From contig CM043969.1 of the NCBI GenBank assembly GCA_014529385.2, positions 14,631,446 to 14,695,445 of the forward strand: a DNA stretch of 64,000 nt. Direction: 5' to 3'. Positions 43,181 to 53,530 of the stretch are shown piece by piece (the first letter of the stretch is position 1; each line of letters begins with the position of its first letter). Both the position numbers and the translations under genes were made by a program. Below the pieces are notes generated by a model. It ran no database searches. It was not told the DNA's origin and was given only the letters and a program-made list of their open reading frames with translations. This DNA is from Adiantum capillus-veneris. Its lineage: Eukaryota > Streptophyta > Polypodiopsida > Polypodiales > Pteridaceae.

Positions 43181-44920
43181 CAGCTGCTCGTATGCCTTCA
43201 CTCTCTGCCCATCTGCTCAACTGCTGCTCAAGGATAGATGCATACAACCATGCCAATGTGTGTCCAATCATAATAGTACGGTAGTTTCCAGGCTCCGTAG
43301 GATCACCTGCCTGGAAGATAGGCACAATAGTAGACAGTCTCCAAGTCTCAAGGTAGACACTCACACATGACACGATTGAAGAGAACTGCAAGAACCTCTG
43401 CCAGTATATCTCTAGCATGTATAAAGTTCTGTACTACTAGACCATCATGATCATATGCCCTCCTGGTCCTCATCCTGTCAATGGGCGTCTTTACCATCTC
43501 AGTGGTAAAGAAGGTACTCATAGATGGGCATGGCTCGGAGGATCTAAAAGGGGTGTCTGTCCAGGGACCGTATATAAGGATGTTGCATACTGACCCCACA
43601 CATCAGAAGAAGTAATCACTGTGGGAAGGGAGTGCTCATGAAAGAAACGCCATGCCTCTCCTGAGTCTCTACTCAAGAACAACTAGTATAAGTCTCGTTC
43701 CATTTGAGCTAGGATTCAGGAATGCTCGCTTCTTCCGTCGCACAAGGCACCTGAAGGCTATCCGAGACTGTCTGTAATTGATGATCCCTACGAGAAGATC
43801 TCTTTGAAGCTGTGCTCTCGTCTATCTACACTCCTCGTCATACCAACTGTTTTGAGGCATGGTCCCAGAACGGTGTCTCTGATTAGGTTGTGTGTGTGGG
43901 TATGCCTCTGCTACTGCATCATGCAATGTCTCAGTCAGTAAAGTGGTGATCTCCTCCACTGAGAGTCCTGGCTTGGCTGCCGTACATAGACGACTATAGA
44001 TCTCCTCTGTATAAACATGGTCCGTCTCTAGTGTAAATGTATAGTGGGTATGTGTCCTCCCTCCTAACACCTGGGCTGTATTGTACTGAAAAAAGACGGA
44101 AAGTGTCAAGAGAGCATGATCCACTGCTACACCCACTCGTCTTGGTCCTATTGTGAAATCTTGAATGCAAGGAATGAAGCTCGGATGTGCCATGACATAG
44201 TCCACTGTGCTGGGGCCATTCCTGTGTGGAAAGCATGTGAAACCAGCCGCTCTAGGGAAACGTTGTAGGCCATTAAGTATCGCCAGACCATGTGTAGTTT
44301 CCATCTCCGTGAGATGTCTCTCATACTCTGTCTCCTCTCTATCTCGTGAATGTCTATCAAGCCCCAAATCTCCTACATCCAGTTCTCTACGCATCTCCTC
44401 TGAAGTGTCATAGAAGACTGTTTGAGCATTGCCCGTCCAGGCATTGAAGTCCCCTAGGAGGATGATGTCACCATCCTTGGAAAACTCCCATATGTCATTG
44501 TCTAGGATTGAGAAAGGTGACTGACCTCTAGGCCTAGCGCAAGCTGATGTACGGGGGGGAAAGTAGCATATGGCAATGTATAAAAATCAGCCTGTGTCGG
44601 GTCTCAACCTCACCCACATGTATCTAGCATGATCGTCTCTTCGTACAATGTGTAGAAGTGGCTGTAGCTCCTCTCTGAATAATACTTCTACTCCCCCCGA
44701 TCCTTTGCTCCCATGCTTAGATCGTGTCAGATCGGCAAGCTGTCTCTCATCTATATCCTGTCACATATGGCATCATCTGTCCAGGGGCCTAATGAGTCTC
44801 TGAGAAAAATATAATGTCCCTGTCTCGAAAGCTATCCTCGAAGGCGCCCACATCCAACCTATAAGATCCATTACAATTCCAGGCTGCCATCTTCAGTATG
44901 GTCCCATAGGTCTCACACCG
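43181..44920 (-). pseudogene. LINE-1 ORF2: endonuclease and partial reverse transcriptase
   Basis: Directly after the ORF1 TGA the frame reads RCETYG...MAAWNCNGSYRLDVGAFEDSF, the N terminus of the apurinic-type endonuclease. The 190-codon frame 44,394-43,822 has GLAILNGL, STVDYVMAHPSF and the DHALL segment near the end of the endonuclease catalytic fold. The RT N-terminal region follows at 43,599-43,181 (TEMVKTPIDRMRTRRAYDHDGLV, GNYRTIMIGHTLA). The catalytic YxDD part is missing. Confidence 0.8.
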
Positions 44921-45574
44921 TCATGTAGAGCGTCGCTCTACAATCACCACCCGACCATCTTTGTAGAAGGCAATCAAGGCAGTCTTTCCCTTCTCCATTG
45001 TTGTAATCTCTAGCATCACCTCTCTCATGCAAGCTAGTTGCAAGAGAGTGAGATCATCACCGAGAAAAATACATGTCTTCTTGAGGGTTGGCCTCTTCTT
45101 CAAGAACTCCTTCTCCAAGGAGGGGAAACGTAGTATGAGTGCTCTTTGCTTTGAGGACTCTGCCGGGCCTTCACTTCTCTTGCCACCCTCCATGCCTTTG
45201 TGTGTAAAGGCTTCTCCATTCCCATCATGGACATGAGGCTTGTGACCTCTTTTTCAACATTATTGACATCCTTGAGGCCGGTTACCCTCACATGTAAGAA
45301 AGTAACCGCTTTTTTTGCTCTTCTTCGAGGGTCATGTTAATAATGGCAGGTGTAGAAGATGTCTCTTTACCTTTCCCTATTTTCGAACCTTGATCACATT
45401 TCTCAGCCGCCTCCACTTTCTTTTGTGTCTTGGTGATGACCTCGACCCAAGATGACTTCTTTTCCTCCTCCTCCTTGATGACCCGCATTGTTCTTTAATT
45501 GTGTTCAGCTCCTCCATCATGGAACTGAAATTCCCCTTCTTCAAGTCACCCACTTTTGACTTCAAGAAGCTCAC
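44921..45574 (-). pseudogene. LINE-1 ORF1 (coiled coil, RNA-binding)
   Basis: Overlapping frames cover an L1-type ORF1 protein: a charged helical N-terminal part (45,574-45,288), an RRM-like part, and the C-terminal block RALILRFPSLEKEFLKKRPTL...FLGDDLTLLQ and VVIVERRST, ending in TGA at 44,923-44,921. ORF1 proteins of this type bind the element RNA. Frameshifts break it near 45,290 and 45,190. Confidence 0.8.
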
Positions 45575-45590
45575 CTTGTAGATAAATGCG

Positions 45591-45654
45591 AAAAACTAAA
45601 TACAAAGTATTAGATAAACTTCTTAGGAGCATTCTGGGTGTCTGGCTAGAATCT
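45591..45654. other. Junction between LINE-1 and LINE-2
   Basis: About 64 bp that match neither LINE copy recognisably. It links the 5' end of LINE-1 to the 3'-truncated end of LINE-2. No (CATTT)n tail is present here. Confidence 0.4.
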
Positions 45655-46932
45655 TCTAATCCTTTGTTGTAGTCTCCTCCGGTGAAGTGTGCTTCTACAT
45701 CTCGGTCGTGGTCGTCTCGATTTCCTAAGCTCAATCGCCCTATCAATGAGGGTGCCTTTGGTATGAATGTGGGTACTCCTTTGTGCTCGCTGCTGGCCTC
45801 TTGCTTCTCCTTCCATTCCTGCTTCTCTCGATCCGAAGAAATCTGTGATCTGCCTCTGAGGCTGTAGTGCTCTTTGTCTTCTCATTAGATTATCCCTGTG
45901 CCGATGTAGTTCCAGTAGGTACAGGCCTAAGTACCTACTGGATTATCCCTGTGCCAATGTAGGTACAGGCCTAAGCACCTTTGATCTTGGTATTGCATGA
46001 CTCTATCTAGAGGTCCAAAGCCTTCTTTAAATAGGCAATGGAAACGCCCACGTATCTCATAGTATACGGTGCAATGACATATGTAGTGTAATTCTGTCTC
46101 CGGCTCCATTCCGCAAAACTTGCAAATTATGCTCTCAAGTGGGATTCCCCTAAATCTGCCAAATTCAATTTCCAACTGGTGTGAGGATGTAGGAATCTGA
46201 CCAATAGCACATCTCAAACCATGAGACAGGTGGGTATCCATGTAGCTCGGGCGAATCACAAAACCATCTTCAGATAGCTGTAGGAAGTTTTCTTTGTAGT
46301 CGGCCATGTCCTCTTAGTGTCCAATTGTATAAGATCCTGGCCGATGATTTTATTAATCTCCGTTCGTGTGATTGCCAGTGATGGAGCCTCAAGAGAGTAT
46401 TGGAAGGGGGGTAATCTTTCCATACTGAGCCCGTGTCTCTGAAACCACGAGGACAGTTGCGCATACCAGCATGATGTATCTCCTTTCATTGCTAATTGTC
46501 GAGAGGATTCGAGGGCCAGTCTAGTATATCGGCAATTATTTGTATCCCATAAACCATGTATAAAGGACACTGATCTGGTAAGAGCTTCAATTTCTATCGG
46601 AGGGGCAGCTAGTTCCGCTCGGGTAATCGCGTGTGGTACGGAGGCCTTGGCTCTAATCATTCGGGAAATCATAGATACCAAAGGTCTCTCCATTGACTTC
46701 CAATTATCCTAATCCACAGATGGTCCCCAAATCTCGACCCCATAAAGCATAGCAAAAGCCACCACAGTATCAAAGAGCCAAAGTTTTGTTCGTGGTTCCT
46801 GAAACTGCACTTGTGAACACATCCTCTCCAACCCTCCCAAGGCCACAGAGGCTCTGGACAATCTAGCATCCGCTGCTTTCTTAAGAGTAAACTTCGGTCC
46901 TGTAAATACCACACCAAGGTATGTGTATGCAT
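45655..46932 (-). pseudogene. LINE-2 ORF2 C-terminal region with cysteine motif and PIP box
   Basis: Frames 46,912-46,709, 46,693-46,256 and 46,307-45,927 cover the thumb and connection region after RT, then a CFCG-type motif (C-x2-C-x8-H-x3-C in ICKFCGMEPETELHYICHC), which is common at the end of L1-type ORF2. The frame 45,885-45,646 contains QRQITDFF at 45,858-45,835, a consensus PCNA-interacting peptide, followed by a basic tail. A tandem duplication of about 48 bp (from 45,884 and from 45,932) disrupts the region. Confidence 0.8.
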
Positions 46933-46951
46933 CCGTGTACTCTACTGTATC

Positions 46952-48052
46952 CTAGCCATATGCAAATGTAGGTGCCGATCTCCTAACCCACTGCGGTGTG
47001 GTGTTAAACACCATAACTTTGGTTTTACCCAAATTTACCGACAGTCCACTGTCCTCCGCGAATTTATGTAATGCATCTAACTGCCTCTGCATTCCATCTG
47101 GTGATTCTGCTATCAATACAATATCATCTACATACAGCAACAAAGGGATCCATGACCCTGCAAGTTGAGCACCTCTGTCACCCTCTCTATCAATGTAATC
47201 TGATACCTCATCTATATACATACCAAATAAAGTAGGGGACAGTGGGCATCCCTGCTTTACTCCAACGGTGGAATGAACAATGTCAGAATCCCCTTCTGGA
47301 GTACGTACAGAACCAGTTACTGACCCGTATAAGGCCATGATCCCCCAGATAATCTCTTTGGGGACTCCTAACTCTTGCATTCTGCGCATCAATCTAGCCC
47401 TTGGTACTGTATCAAAAGCTTTCCGAAAATCCACAAAGCAACAATACATCCTTCTCCCGCTTGCTCTTCCTTCCTCAATAATGGCTCTGAGCGTAAGAAT
47501 ATGATCTAAAGTGGAATAAACCCTCCTTGATCCAGCTTGTCCTGTTGCCCTTATGCCCTCATTCTCTGCCCATCTACTCAATTTTTGTTCCAGAATGGAT
47601 GCGTACGATCGGGTCAATGTGTGACCCACCATAATGGTACCGTAGTTCCCGGGTATCATAGGATCCCCTGACTTGAAAATAGGTACAATAGTAGATAATT
47701 TCCAAGATTCAGGTAATCCTTCACACATGGCCCGATTAAACAGACGAGCAAGGACTTCTGAAAGTAGATCCCTTGCATGGATCAGATGTTCTACTACTAA
47801 ACCCTCATGATCATATGCTCTTCTTGTCTTCATCTTATCAATGGCTTTTTCCACCATTTCCGTAGTAAAGAAAGTACTAGTAGCAGGGCATGGCTCTAGC
47901 GGATCTGGTAATGGAGGCTGTCCAGATACCGTTACATATTGACCCCAAATCTCAGGAGAAGTAATTGTTGGAAGCGATGAGTGCTCGTGAAATAAACGCA
48001 AGGCCTCATGTGAGTCCTGACTCAAGAAGAGCTGATACAAATCCTTCCCCAA
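46952..48052 (-). pseudogene. LINE-2 reverse transcriptase
   Basis: A 366-codon open frame covers the RT domain: FVDFRKAFDTVPR, GVKQGCPLSPTLFGMYIDE, the catalytic LLYVDDIVLIAES and GLSVNLGKTKVMVFN motifs. All catalytic residues are present. It ends at a stop near 46,952. The upstream stop at 48,110 separates it from the endonuclease in the same frame. In a live element RT copies the RNA directly at the nicked chromosomal target. Confidence 0.88.
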
Positions 48053-48109
48053 TTTGGCTAAAAATGCCCTTTTCTTGCGACGTACTATACGACGAAGAGC
48101 AATCCGAGA

Positions 48110-49234
48110 CTACTTATATGTGATGATCCCAAGTGTAATCTCTTTCTGGACCTGGGTTCTCGTCTCTCTGCATTCCTCGTCGTACCAACTGTTTTGAGGC
48201 ATGTTCCCAGATCCTCTCTTCTGATCAGGCTGAGTATGTGGGTATGCCTCTTGTGCTGCTCCATGTAGTATCTCTGTTAGCTGAGAAGTAATCTCCTCTA
48301 CAGTATATACTGGCTCGGCTGCCCACATCCTATTATAGATCTTTTCCACATAGACTGAATCAATCTCTGGCGTGAAAGTATATCTTGTGTCTGTCTTCTT
48401 CCTTTGTATTTGAGAGGCATTGTATTGGAAGGAGATTGATAAGGTCAAGAGAGCATGATCCACTGCAATCCCAACCGGTCTGGGTCCCACCTTAAAGTCC
48501 TCGATACTAGAAATAAAGCTTGGTGAAGTCATGACATAATCCATTGTACTGGCCCCATGCCTGTGCAGGAAGCATGTGAATCCCCCAGATAAAGGGAAAT
48601 TCTCTAGACCATTAAGTATGGCCAAACCATGTATAGTTGCCATCTCCATGAGATGTCTCCCATATTCAGTGTGTTCTTTATCCTGTGAGGTTCTAGTAAG
48701 CCCCCTCTGTGATAAATCCACTTCTCTGAGCATTTCCTCAGAAGTATCATAGAATACTGCTTGAGAGTTGGCCGTTCTGGCATTAAAGTCTCCTAAGAGA
48801 ACGATGTCTCCATCTCTAGAGAACTCCCATATGTCATAATTCAATATGGAGAAAGGGGATTGTCCTTGAGGTGAGGAGTAGACTGATGTACTTGGAGGGA
48901 AGTAGCATATAGCGATATATAGAAATCTACCTATCTCAGCTCTCATTCTCACCCTGATAATCTGTAGTAGTGGTTTCAGCTCCTCTTTAAATAAGACTGC
49001 TACTCCTCCTGAACCCTAGCTACCTCACAGAGATCTCTTGTCTGGTCGACCAGCTGTTTCCCATAAATACCCCTTCACATGTGGCATAAGCTATCCCGGT
49101 ATCTAGTGTGTCTCTGAGTAGAAAACTATGTCTTTGTCCCTAAAGTTGTCTTCAAAGGCACCTACATCTAGCCTATATGATCCATTACAATTCCACGCCG
49201 CTATTAGGAGCGTCGCCCCATAGGTCTCGCACCG
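48110..49234 (-). pseudogene. LINE-2 endonuclease
   Basis: From the codon after the ORF1 TGA, the frame reads RCETYG then AAWNCNGSYRLDVGAFEDNF, the start of an apurinic-type endonuclease. A worn part with stops (about 49,110-48,955) follows, then the 280-codon frame 48,952-48,110 with ICYFPPST, the key LLGDFNART motif, HGLAILNGL, STMDYVMTS and AVDHALLTL. There is no ATG in frame near the start of the domain. The domain would nick target DNA. Confidence 0.85.
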
Positions 49235-50249
49235 TCATGATGAGCGCTTTTCCAAAACCACTACTTTCCCTCCTCTATAAAAGGCGATTTTCCCCTTTTC
49301 TCTTGCTGCCCTGATCTCTAGCATCAACTCTTGCATGTGTGCCACTTGTGCCAATGTAAGGTCATCTCCCAGGAAAATACCGGTTTTCTTAAGAGTTGGC
49401 CTCTTCTTTAGAAATTCTTTCCTTATTTCTATATTCGGGAAGCGGAGAATAAGTGCCCTATCCTTTACGTTTCCCTTCTCGTCAATTCCTTTCTTGCCCA
49501 CTCTCCATGCACTTGTGTGAGTAGGCTCTGTGATGCCCATGCATTGTAGCAATTCCCTCACTTCTTCATCTACATTCTCTTTGTCTTTGACTCCTATGAC
49601 CCGCACATGTAGAGCCCGATTCTTCCTTTTCTGCTCTTCCTCAATGGTCATATTGATAATGGTGGAGGTAGGTGTGGTCTCAGGCATCAAGGCCTTCCCT
49701 TTCTTCGCATCCTCAATCCATTTCTCTGCTTCATCAACCTTTTCTTGTGTCTTAACAAGACGTTCCGCCCATGAAGATGCCGTTTTCGATTTCTGTTCAT
49801 CTCCTTCCCGTAGAGCTTCATCTGGTCCTTCATGTCCTCGAGCTCCTTCAGCACCGAAGGTTGGTCGTCTCCCTTCTCCTTAGTTGCAGCTTAGTTGCAG
49901 ATTTGCAAGCCGCAAGTTCTCGTTTTAGCTCCTCGATTATTGCATCTTTTTCCCCCATGTGCTTTTCCATATTTGTTCTCCATGCTTCAAAACTTGCGAC
50001 TGCCTCATCGAGTTTCTTTTGCAAAACGCATTCTGTTACATTTACTTCGGCCTTGATTAGGTTTCGTAATTCCGTTTTCACAATCTGAATTTCCTCATTC
50101 TGTACCCCCCGGATCTCTCTCCTTAGTTCTCTCATCATGTCTCCATACATGGAGTTCCTGTAGCTCTCAGCGTTCGCGTGCATTTCCTTCCTAGTGTCAT
50201 CCCTCGTATAGTTTAGCTCTGATTTGAGCATCACCTGGACCTTCTCCAT
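49235..50249 (-). pseudogene. LINE-2 ORF1 (coiled coil and RRM-like)
   Basis: The frame 50,249-49,848 is a highly charged coiled-coil region (EELKRELAACKSATK at its end). The frame 49,690-49,235 has the RRM-like part (RALHVRVIGVKDKENVDEEV...AWRVGKKG) and the C-terminal block LRFPNIEIRKEFLKKRPTLKKTGIFLGDDLTLAQ. It ends in TCA TGA CGG at 49,240-49,232. One frameshift lies between the halves. The architecture matches L1 ORF1p (coiled coil, RRM, C-terminal domain). Confidence 0.85.
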
Positions 50250-50340
50250 CAGTAGCTCATCATGTATCCTGGAGGTTTTCCCAACTCGTAAGGATCCTGG
50301 TGATAGTACAGTATCTCTGTTTCTCCGTTTGAGAGTAGCC

Positions 50341-50955
50341 GTCGTTTTTTTGGGGTGGTGTAGCTATCTACACCCAGCCCTTCCCCTTCGGTAGGCGGAT
50401 CCATCGAACCCGCCCCACAAATGTGGGGTAGGGTACTAGTGTGAGGGACTGAGAATAAGGCAAACTTAAAAGTTTATTTTAAAGCTTAAAAACCTTTAAA
50501 CTTTAAAAGTTTATTTCAAAGCTTAAAAACCTTTAAACTTTAACGTAGGAGATGGGAAGTCCTTCTACGCGTAGGTAAAGGAGGGGTGCCGGGGACTTGC
50601 TACGCGTAGGAAGTCCTTCTACGCGTAGAAGGAGAGGGCTTGTGTGCGAACAGGTCGCGCGCTGGGCTACATAGGTGTGGAGGGGTTGGGTAATAGCATG
50701 CTGCAGTAAACAGTGCGCAGGCTGGATTCAGAACAGCACGCAGGCTGGGTTAAGAACTTCACACTCTTGGAAGCACTGAGCAGGCGCTGCATGAGCAAGA
50801 GTGCTATACAGGCCAGCAAGCGTAGGGCACAAACGCGAAACAGAGGGGTTTCTGAAGCGATGGTCTGGGCTCTGGTGATGTCACCGCGAGCGAGGGGCAG
50901 CCAGCGCGCAAGGTAATGGTGGCTTTGCAGGGAGCAGCTACTGCATGGATGTTCC

Positions 50956-50956
<1 letters not shown>
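50341..50956. other. Upstream flank of LINE-2 with tandem and palindromic repeats
   Basis: Contains a tandem pair of about 38 bp (50,467-50,541, AAAGTTTATTTTAAAGC and AAAGTTTATTTCAAAGC) and three perfect CTACGCGTAG palindromes (50,565-50,574, 50,600-50,609, 50,619-50,628), two of them within repeats of GAAGTCCTTCTACGCGTAG. No gene is recognised. Confidence 0.6.
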
Positions 50957-51018
<62 letters not shown>

Positions 51019-51053
51019 ATGAGTAGTGTGCATTCTAACAGTGGATGTTCCCT

Positions 51054-51102
<49 letters not shown>
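50957..51102. repeat. Two (GA)n microsatellites
   Basis: (GA)n at about 50,957-51,018 and again at about 51,056-51,102, separated by 37 bp. Each is preceded by GGATGTTCCCTTG, so the tract and its flank have been duplicated. Confidence 0.95.
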
Positions 51103-51106
<4 letters not shown>

Positions 51107-51832
51107 GGAAAGGCTCTCGATGCTGATAACAAATGTCTGTCCTAGCAAGAGATCGCCTCCAGAAGAAGCGTGCCATCATCTGCAAACATCCCCATGGCTG
51201 CCCACCAAAAACGCTGGGGGCTGCCAGGGAAAACGTTGGTCAAGTTGATGAAAAACGCTAGGCATGCTGGTGGAAAAACGCTAGGGCTGCCTGCTGGTGG
51301 TCTCCTCATGCTGCCCTCTGGGGTGCCCATGAGAGGGCGCCCCTGACTGGGGCTGAACTACATACACATAGGCTCCCCTCCTCCCCTGCCTATATAGGGG
51401 CTGCCTCAGCCTGCTGGACCCAGACATGACCCTCCACGACCTGGCATAAATCCCATAAATGGGAAATAAAGGGAGAAAGTGTGGGAAAAATAGGGAAGGG
51501 CATCAAATGCTTATGGGACACTAGGGGAAAAATATATAGGGCACCAGGAGCCTGCAAGGCCATGGAACCAAGGCTAAACATGGCTAGACATAACCCGACA
51601 TGTGAAACATACCTCACACTGGCCAGCAGCATAGCCACAAAACAGCCCTCACTCCCTGGCACTTGTCCCCAGGAGAAACTGGGACCGACTGGACGAATCC
51701 ATAGAGATGCGTGAACTCTAACAGAAGTTTAAGCTTCTTATCAATGATAATGTGTCGCAACCTGTCCTCAATGGGTGAGAGTGGTATTCCCTCTCTCCCT
51801 CTCATCTCTCATGTCCAGGCCAAACAAGGTGG
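51103..51832. other. No gene; minisatellite related to 29.8-30.2 kb
   Basis: Three copies of AAAAACGCTRGG followed by G/C-rich CTG-containing spacers occur at 51,207, 51,251 and 51,274. These resemble the repeats in the LTR-like insert at 29,830-30,225. A TATA-like CTATATAGGGG lies at about 51,399. The stretch could be part of an LTR or leader. Confidence 0.45.
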
Positions 51833-52710
51833 ACAGATACGTAGTGTACGACATGGTTTAGATACATACGAAATGTACTTCCGTACTGAACCGATACGTA
51901 ATAGGTACGTACCATTTGTTAAAAAACCATATTAAATTGAAGTAAGTTCATAGATCTTTCAAAATTTATACTCATAAACAAATTAACATTACAATGCTAA
52001 AAATGAACATATTAGACATAAAACCCAAATGACCCAAGCCTCAATGATAAATCATAAAACCAAGTACAACTACAAGCATAATGCCTATGGCATCAACCAT
52101 AAGCTGGCATTGTATATGCCATACAAATTGAATCAAAACAGTGAAACACAATACAAGTTTGCTGCTCTCCAAAGCATGCACATAGGTGACATGCCTATAG
52201 CCTCAAAAGTCTATGTCAGATGCCGAAGATGAATCGTCGCAAGAGAGCATGCCTCTATGTGACTGTCTCTGAAGGTCTCTGCACAAATTCTCTCTGGAAA
52301 TCGTACACGTGCCTTGGAATTTGCCCCAAAGTTTTAAGCATTGGCACACACTTCAATAAAGCCTAGACCACACAAAAGGGGCTCACCAAATCTGTCCGCC
52401 CAAAATATATACGCTGATTTTCCCCAATTTTTTAAAAGTTGACCATACGCACGCCCCTGTCTGACTATCTCTGAAGGTCTCTGCACAAATTTTCTCTCTG
52501 GAAATCGTACACGTGCCTTGGAATTTGCCCCAAAGTTTTAAGCATTGGCACACACTTCAATAAAGCCTAGACCACACAAAAGGGGCTCGCCAAATCCGTA
52601 CGCTAGTTTTCCCCAATTTTTTGAAAGTTGATCATACGGTACCGTATGGTACGTACGATATCGTACTGTACGGTTGTACCGTACTGATCGGCTCCGTACG
52701 TACATACGAA
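51833..52710. mobile_element. Possible non-autonomous DNA element with GTAC-rich ends
   Basis: Both ends are crowded with GTAC/TACGTA words: left about 51,833-51,930 (including GGTACGTACCAT) and right about 52,630-52,710 (including the perfect palindromes CATACGGTACCGTATG at 52,633-52,648 and GTACGATATCGTAC at 52,653-52,666). Inside is a 202-bp tandem duplication (52,261-52,462 and 52,463-about 52,655). There is no transposase. The subterminal repeats recall hAT- or Mutator-like elements, but I see no clean terminal inverted repeat or target duplication. Confidence 0.35.
52261..52655. repeat. 202-bp tandem duplication
   Basis: Units starting GACTGTCTCTGAAGGTCTCT (52,261) and GACTATCTCTGAAGGTCTCT (52,463). 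They share a long stretch from CTGGAAATCGTACACGTGCC to CACACAAAAGGGGCTC almost unchanged, with small gaps near the ends. Confidence 0.9.
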
Positions 52711-52809
52711 TGCAACCTTGAGGCCAAAAGAGAGTTACGTCGATGAGCCCAAGCGACGGTCATCTATGTCAACCCCACATCAAGGAACTTGGGTATTCCT
52801 AACAGGTAT

Positions 52810-52985
52810 AATGAGTTGTTTGCGAAGTTTGAGCACTTGTTTCTTCAGGATGATCTTCCCCCTACAGTCCCTCCCAAGCGGCCTGAGGATCATGTCATCG
52901 ACCTAGTGGACGAAGCACAACTTGTAAGTTTCCATATCGATTGAACACGGCTAATGAAGAGGAGCTAGAGCGTGGTGGTGCACAT
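52810..52985 (+). pseudogene. Gypsy protease-RT linker fragment
   Basis: The + strand reads RYNELFAKFEHLFLQDDLPPTVPPKRPEDHVIDLVDEA, the conserved stretch just before reverse transcriptase in Ty3/gypsy pol (…F.D.LP..LPP.R..DH.I.L.P). The complete chromovirus has the same stretch (LPPERPEDHAIDLVPG). The fragment is about 170 bp and breaks at both ends. Confidence 0.75.
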
Positions 52986-53310
52986 GCAAGAATTGCTTTA
53001 AAAAAAGTGAGACATTTGTGTGGTCGAAAGAAATATACTAAAAAAGTAAAAAACCTGTTTTTGTGGACGTCCTGTGGACGTCTTGCGGATCCATGCAGGG
53101 GGCTTTAGGGACTGCTTGAAGAGGAGGGGTTGCAAACTGTTTTTTTGTAAGAAAAGGCACTCTACAAGTTTTTTGAGCTCAATCAAGCCATTCCTATTGC
53201 TTCTCGGTAAGGATTTTCCCTTCCCCTTCTTCATTTCTGTTATTCTCTTGTGCTTGTGGTGTCGGTTGAAACTTGAGACTCTTCCCGGCTGTTGGTGTGT
53301 GCAAAGAAAG
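52986..53310. other. No gene seen; LINE-3 3' flank
   Basis: AT-rich sequence with no recognisable motif. Its right end, GCAAAGAAAG, is the target flank of LINE-3. Confidence 0.4.
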
Positions 53311-53530
53311 AAATGAAATGAAATGAAATGTTATATTAACGTCTTCAAAAGGCCATAATGACCTATGAGACCCGAAAGTTACAAAGTGGTGGATCTGATA
53401 CAAAGTCAGAGTAACAAAAAAACCTAACAACAGTCCAAAACAAAGATATATACTATGGGGTCCTAAGTTGATCGATGTGAGCCAAGCAAAAGACCAAGCA
53501 AAAAATGGGCGGCTTGTTGGGATAGCTGAA
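53311..53530 (-). other. LINE-3 3' UTR and (CATTT)4 tail
   Basis: On the - strand, after the ORF2 stop, the UTR passes CTCTGACTTTGTATCAG and CATAGGTCATTATGGCC, then CCTTTTGAAGACGTTAATAT, and ends AACATTTCATTTCATTTCAT. The same end is seen at 58,236-58,310, 58,817-58,943 and 63,959-64,000, which defines the family's 3' terminus. There is no poly(A). Confidence 0.9.

Larger units (their letters stand above)
43181..45590 (-). mobile_element. LINE-1 copy, 3'-truncated (L1-type non-LTR element)
   Basis: Read leftward from about 45,590, it has ORF1 (45,574-44,921), endonuclease (44,920-43,822) and the first part of reverse transcriptase (43,599-43,181). It then stops in the middle of RT, after the residues equivalent to EGIRA. 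LINEs are usually cut at their 5' end, so loss of the 3' end points to a later deletion or rearrangement at 43,180. Many stops and frameshifts are present. Confidence 0.85.
45655..50340 (-). mobile_element. LINE-2 copy, nearly full length, decayed
   Basis: The longest LINE copy, read leftward: 5' UTR (about 50,250-50,340), ORF1 (50,249-49,235), then ORF2 with endonuclease, reverse transcriptase, a C-terminal cysteine motif and the PIP box. It lacks the last 30 or so codons and the 3' UTR. The end of ORF1 (from 49,690), the endonuclease (from 48,952), RT (from 48,052) and the segments down to 46,256 all lie in one reading frame, broken only by stops and small gaps. Confidence 0.88.

Noticed and set aside
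49231-49240. ATGA overlap as a stop/restart signal for LINE ORF2
   Set aside because: The overlapping ATG (CATGACGG) opens a different frame from the endonuclease and meets a stop after about 17 codons (for example GAA TTG TAA in LINE-2), so simple reinitiation there cannot make ORF2.
50667-51185. 172-codon - strand ORF with Leu-Ser repeats
   Set aside because: It is a translation of the (GA)n/(CT)n microsatellites and their flanks, with no protein family signal.
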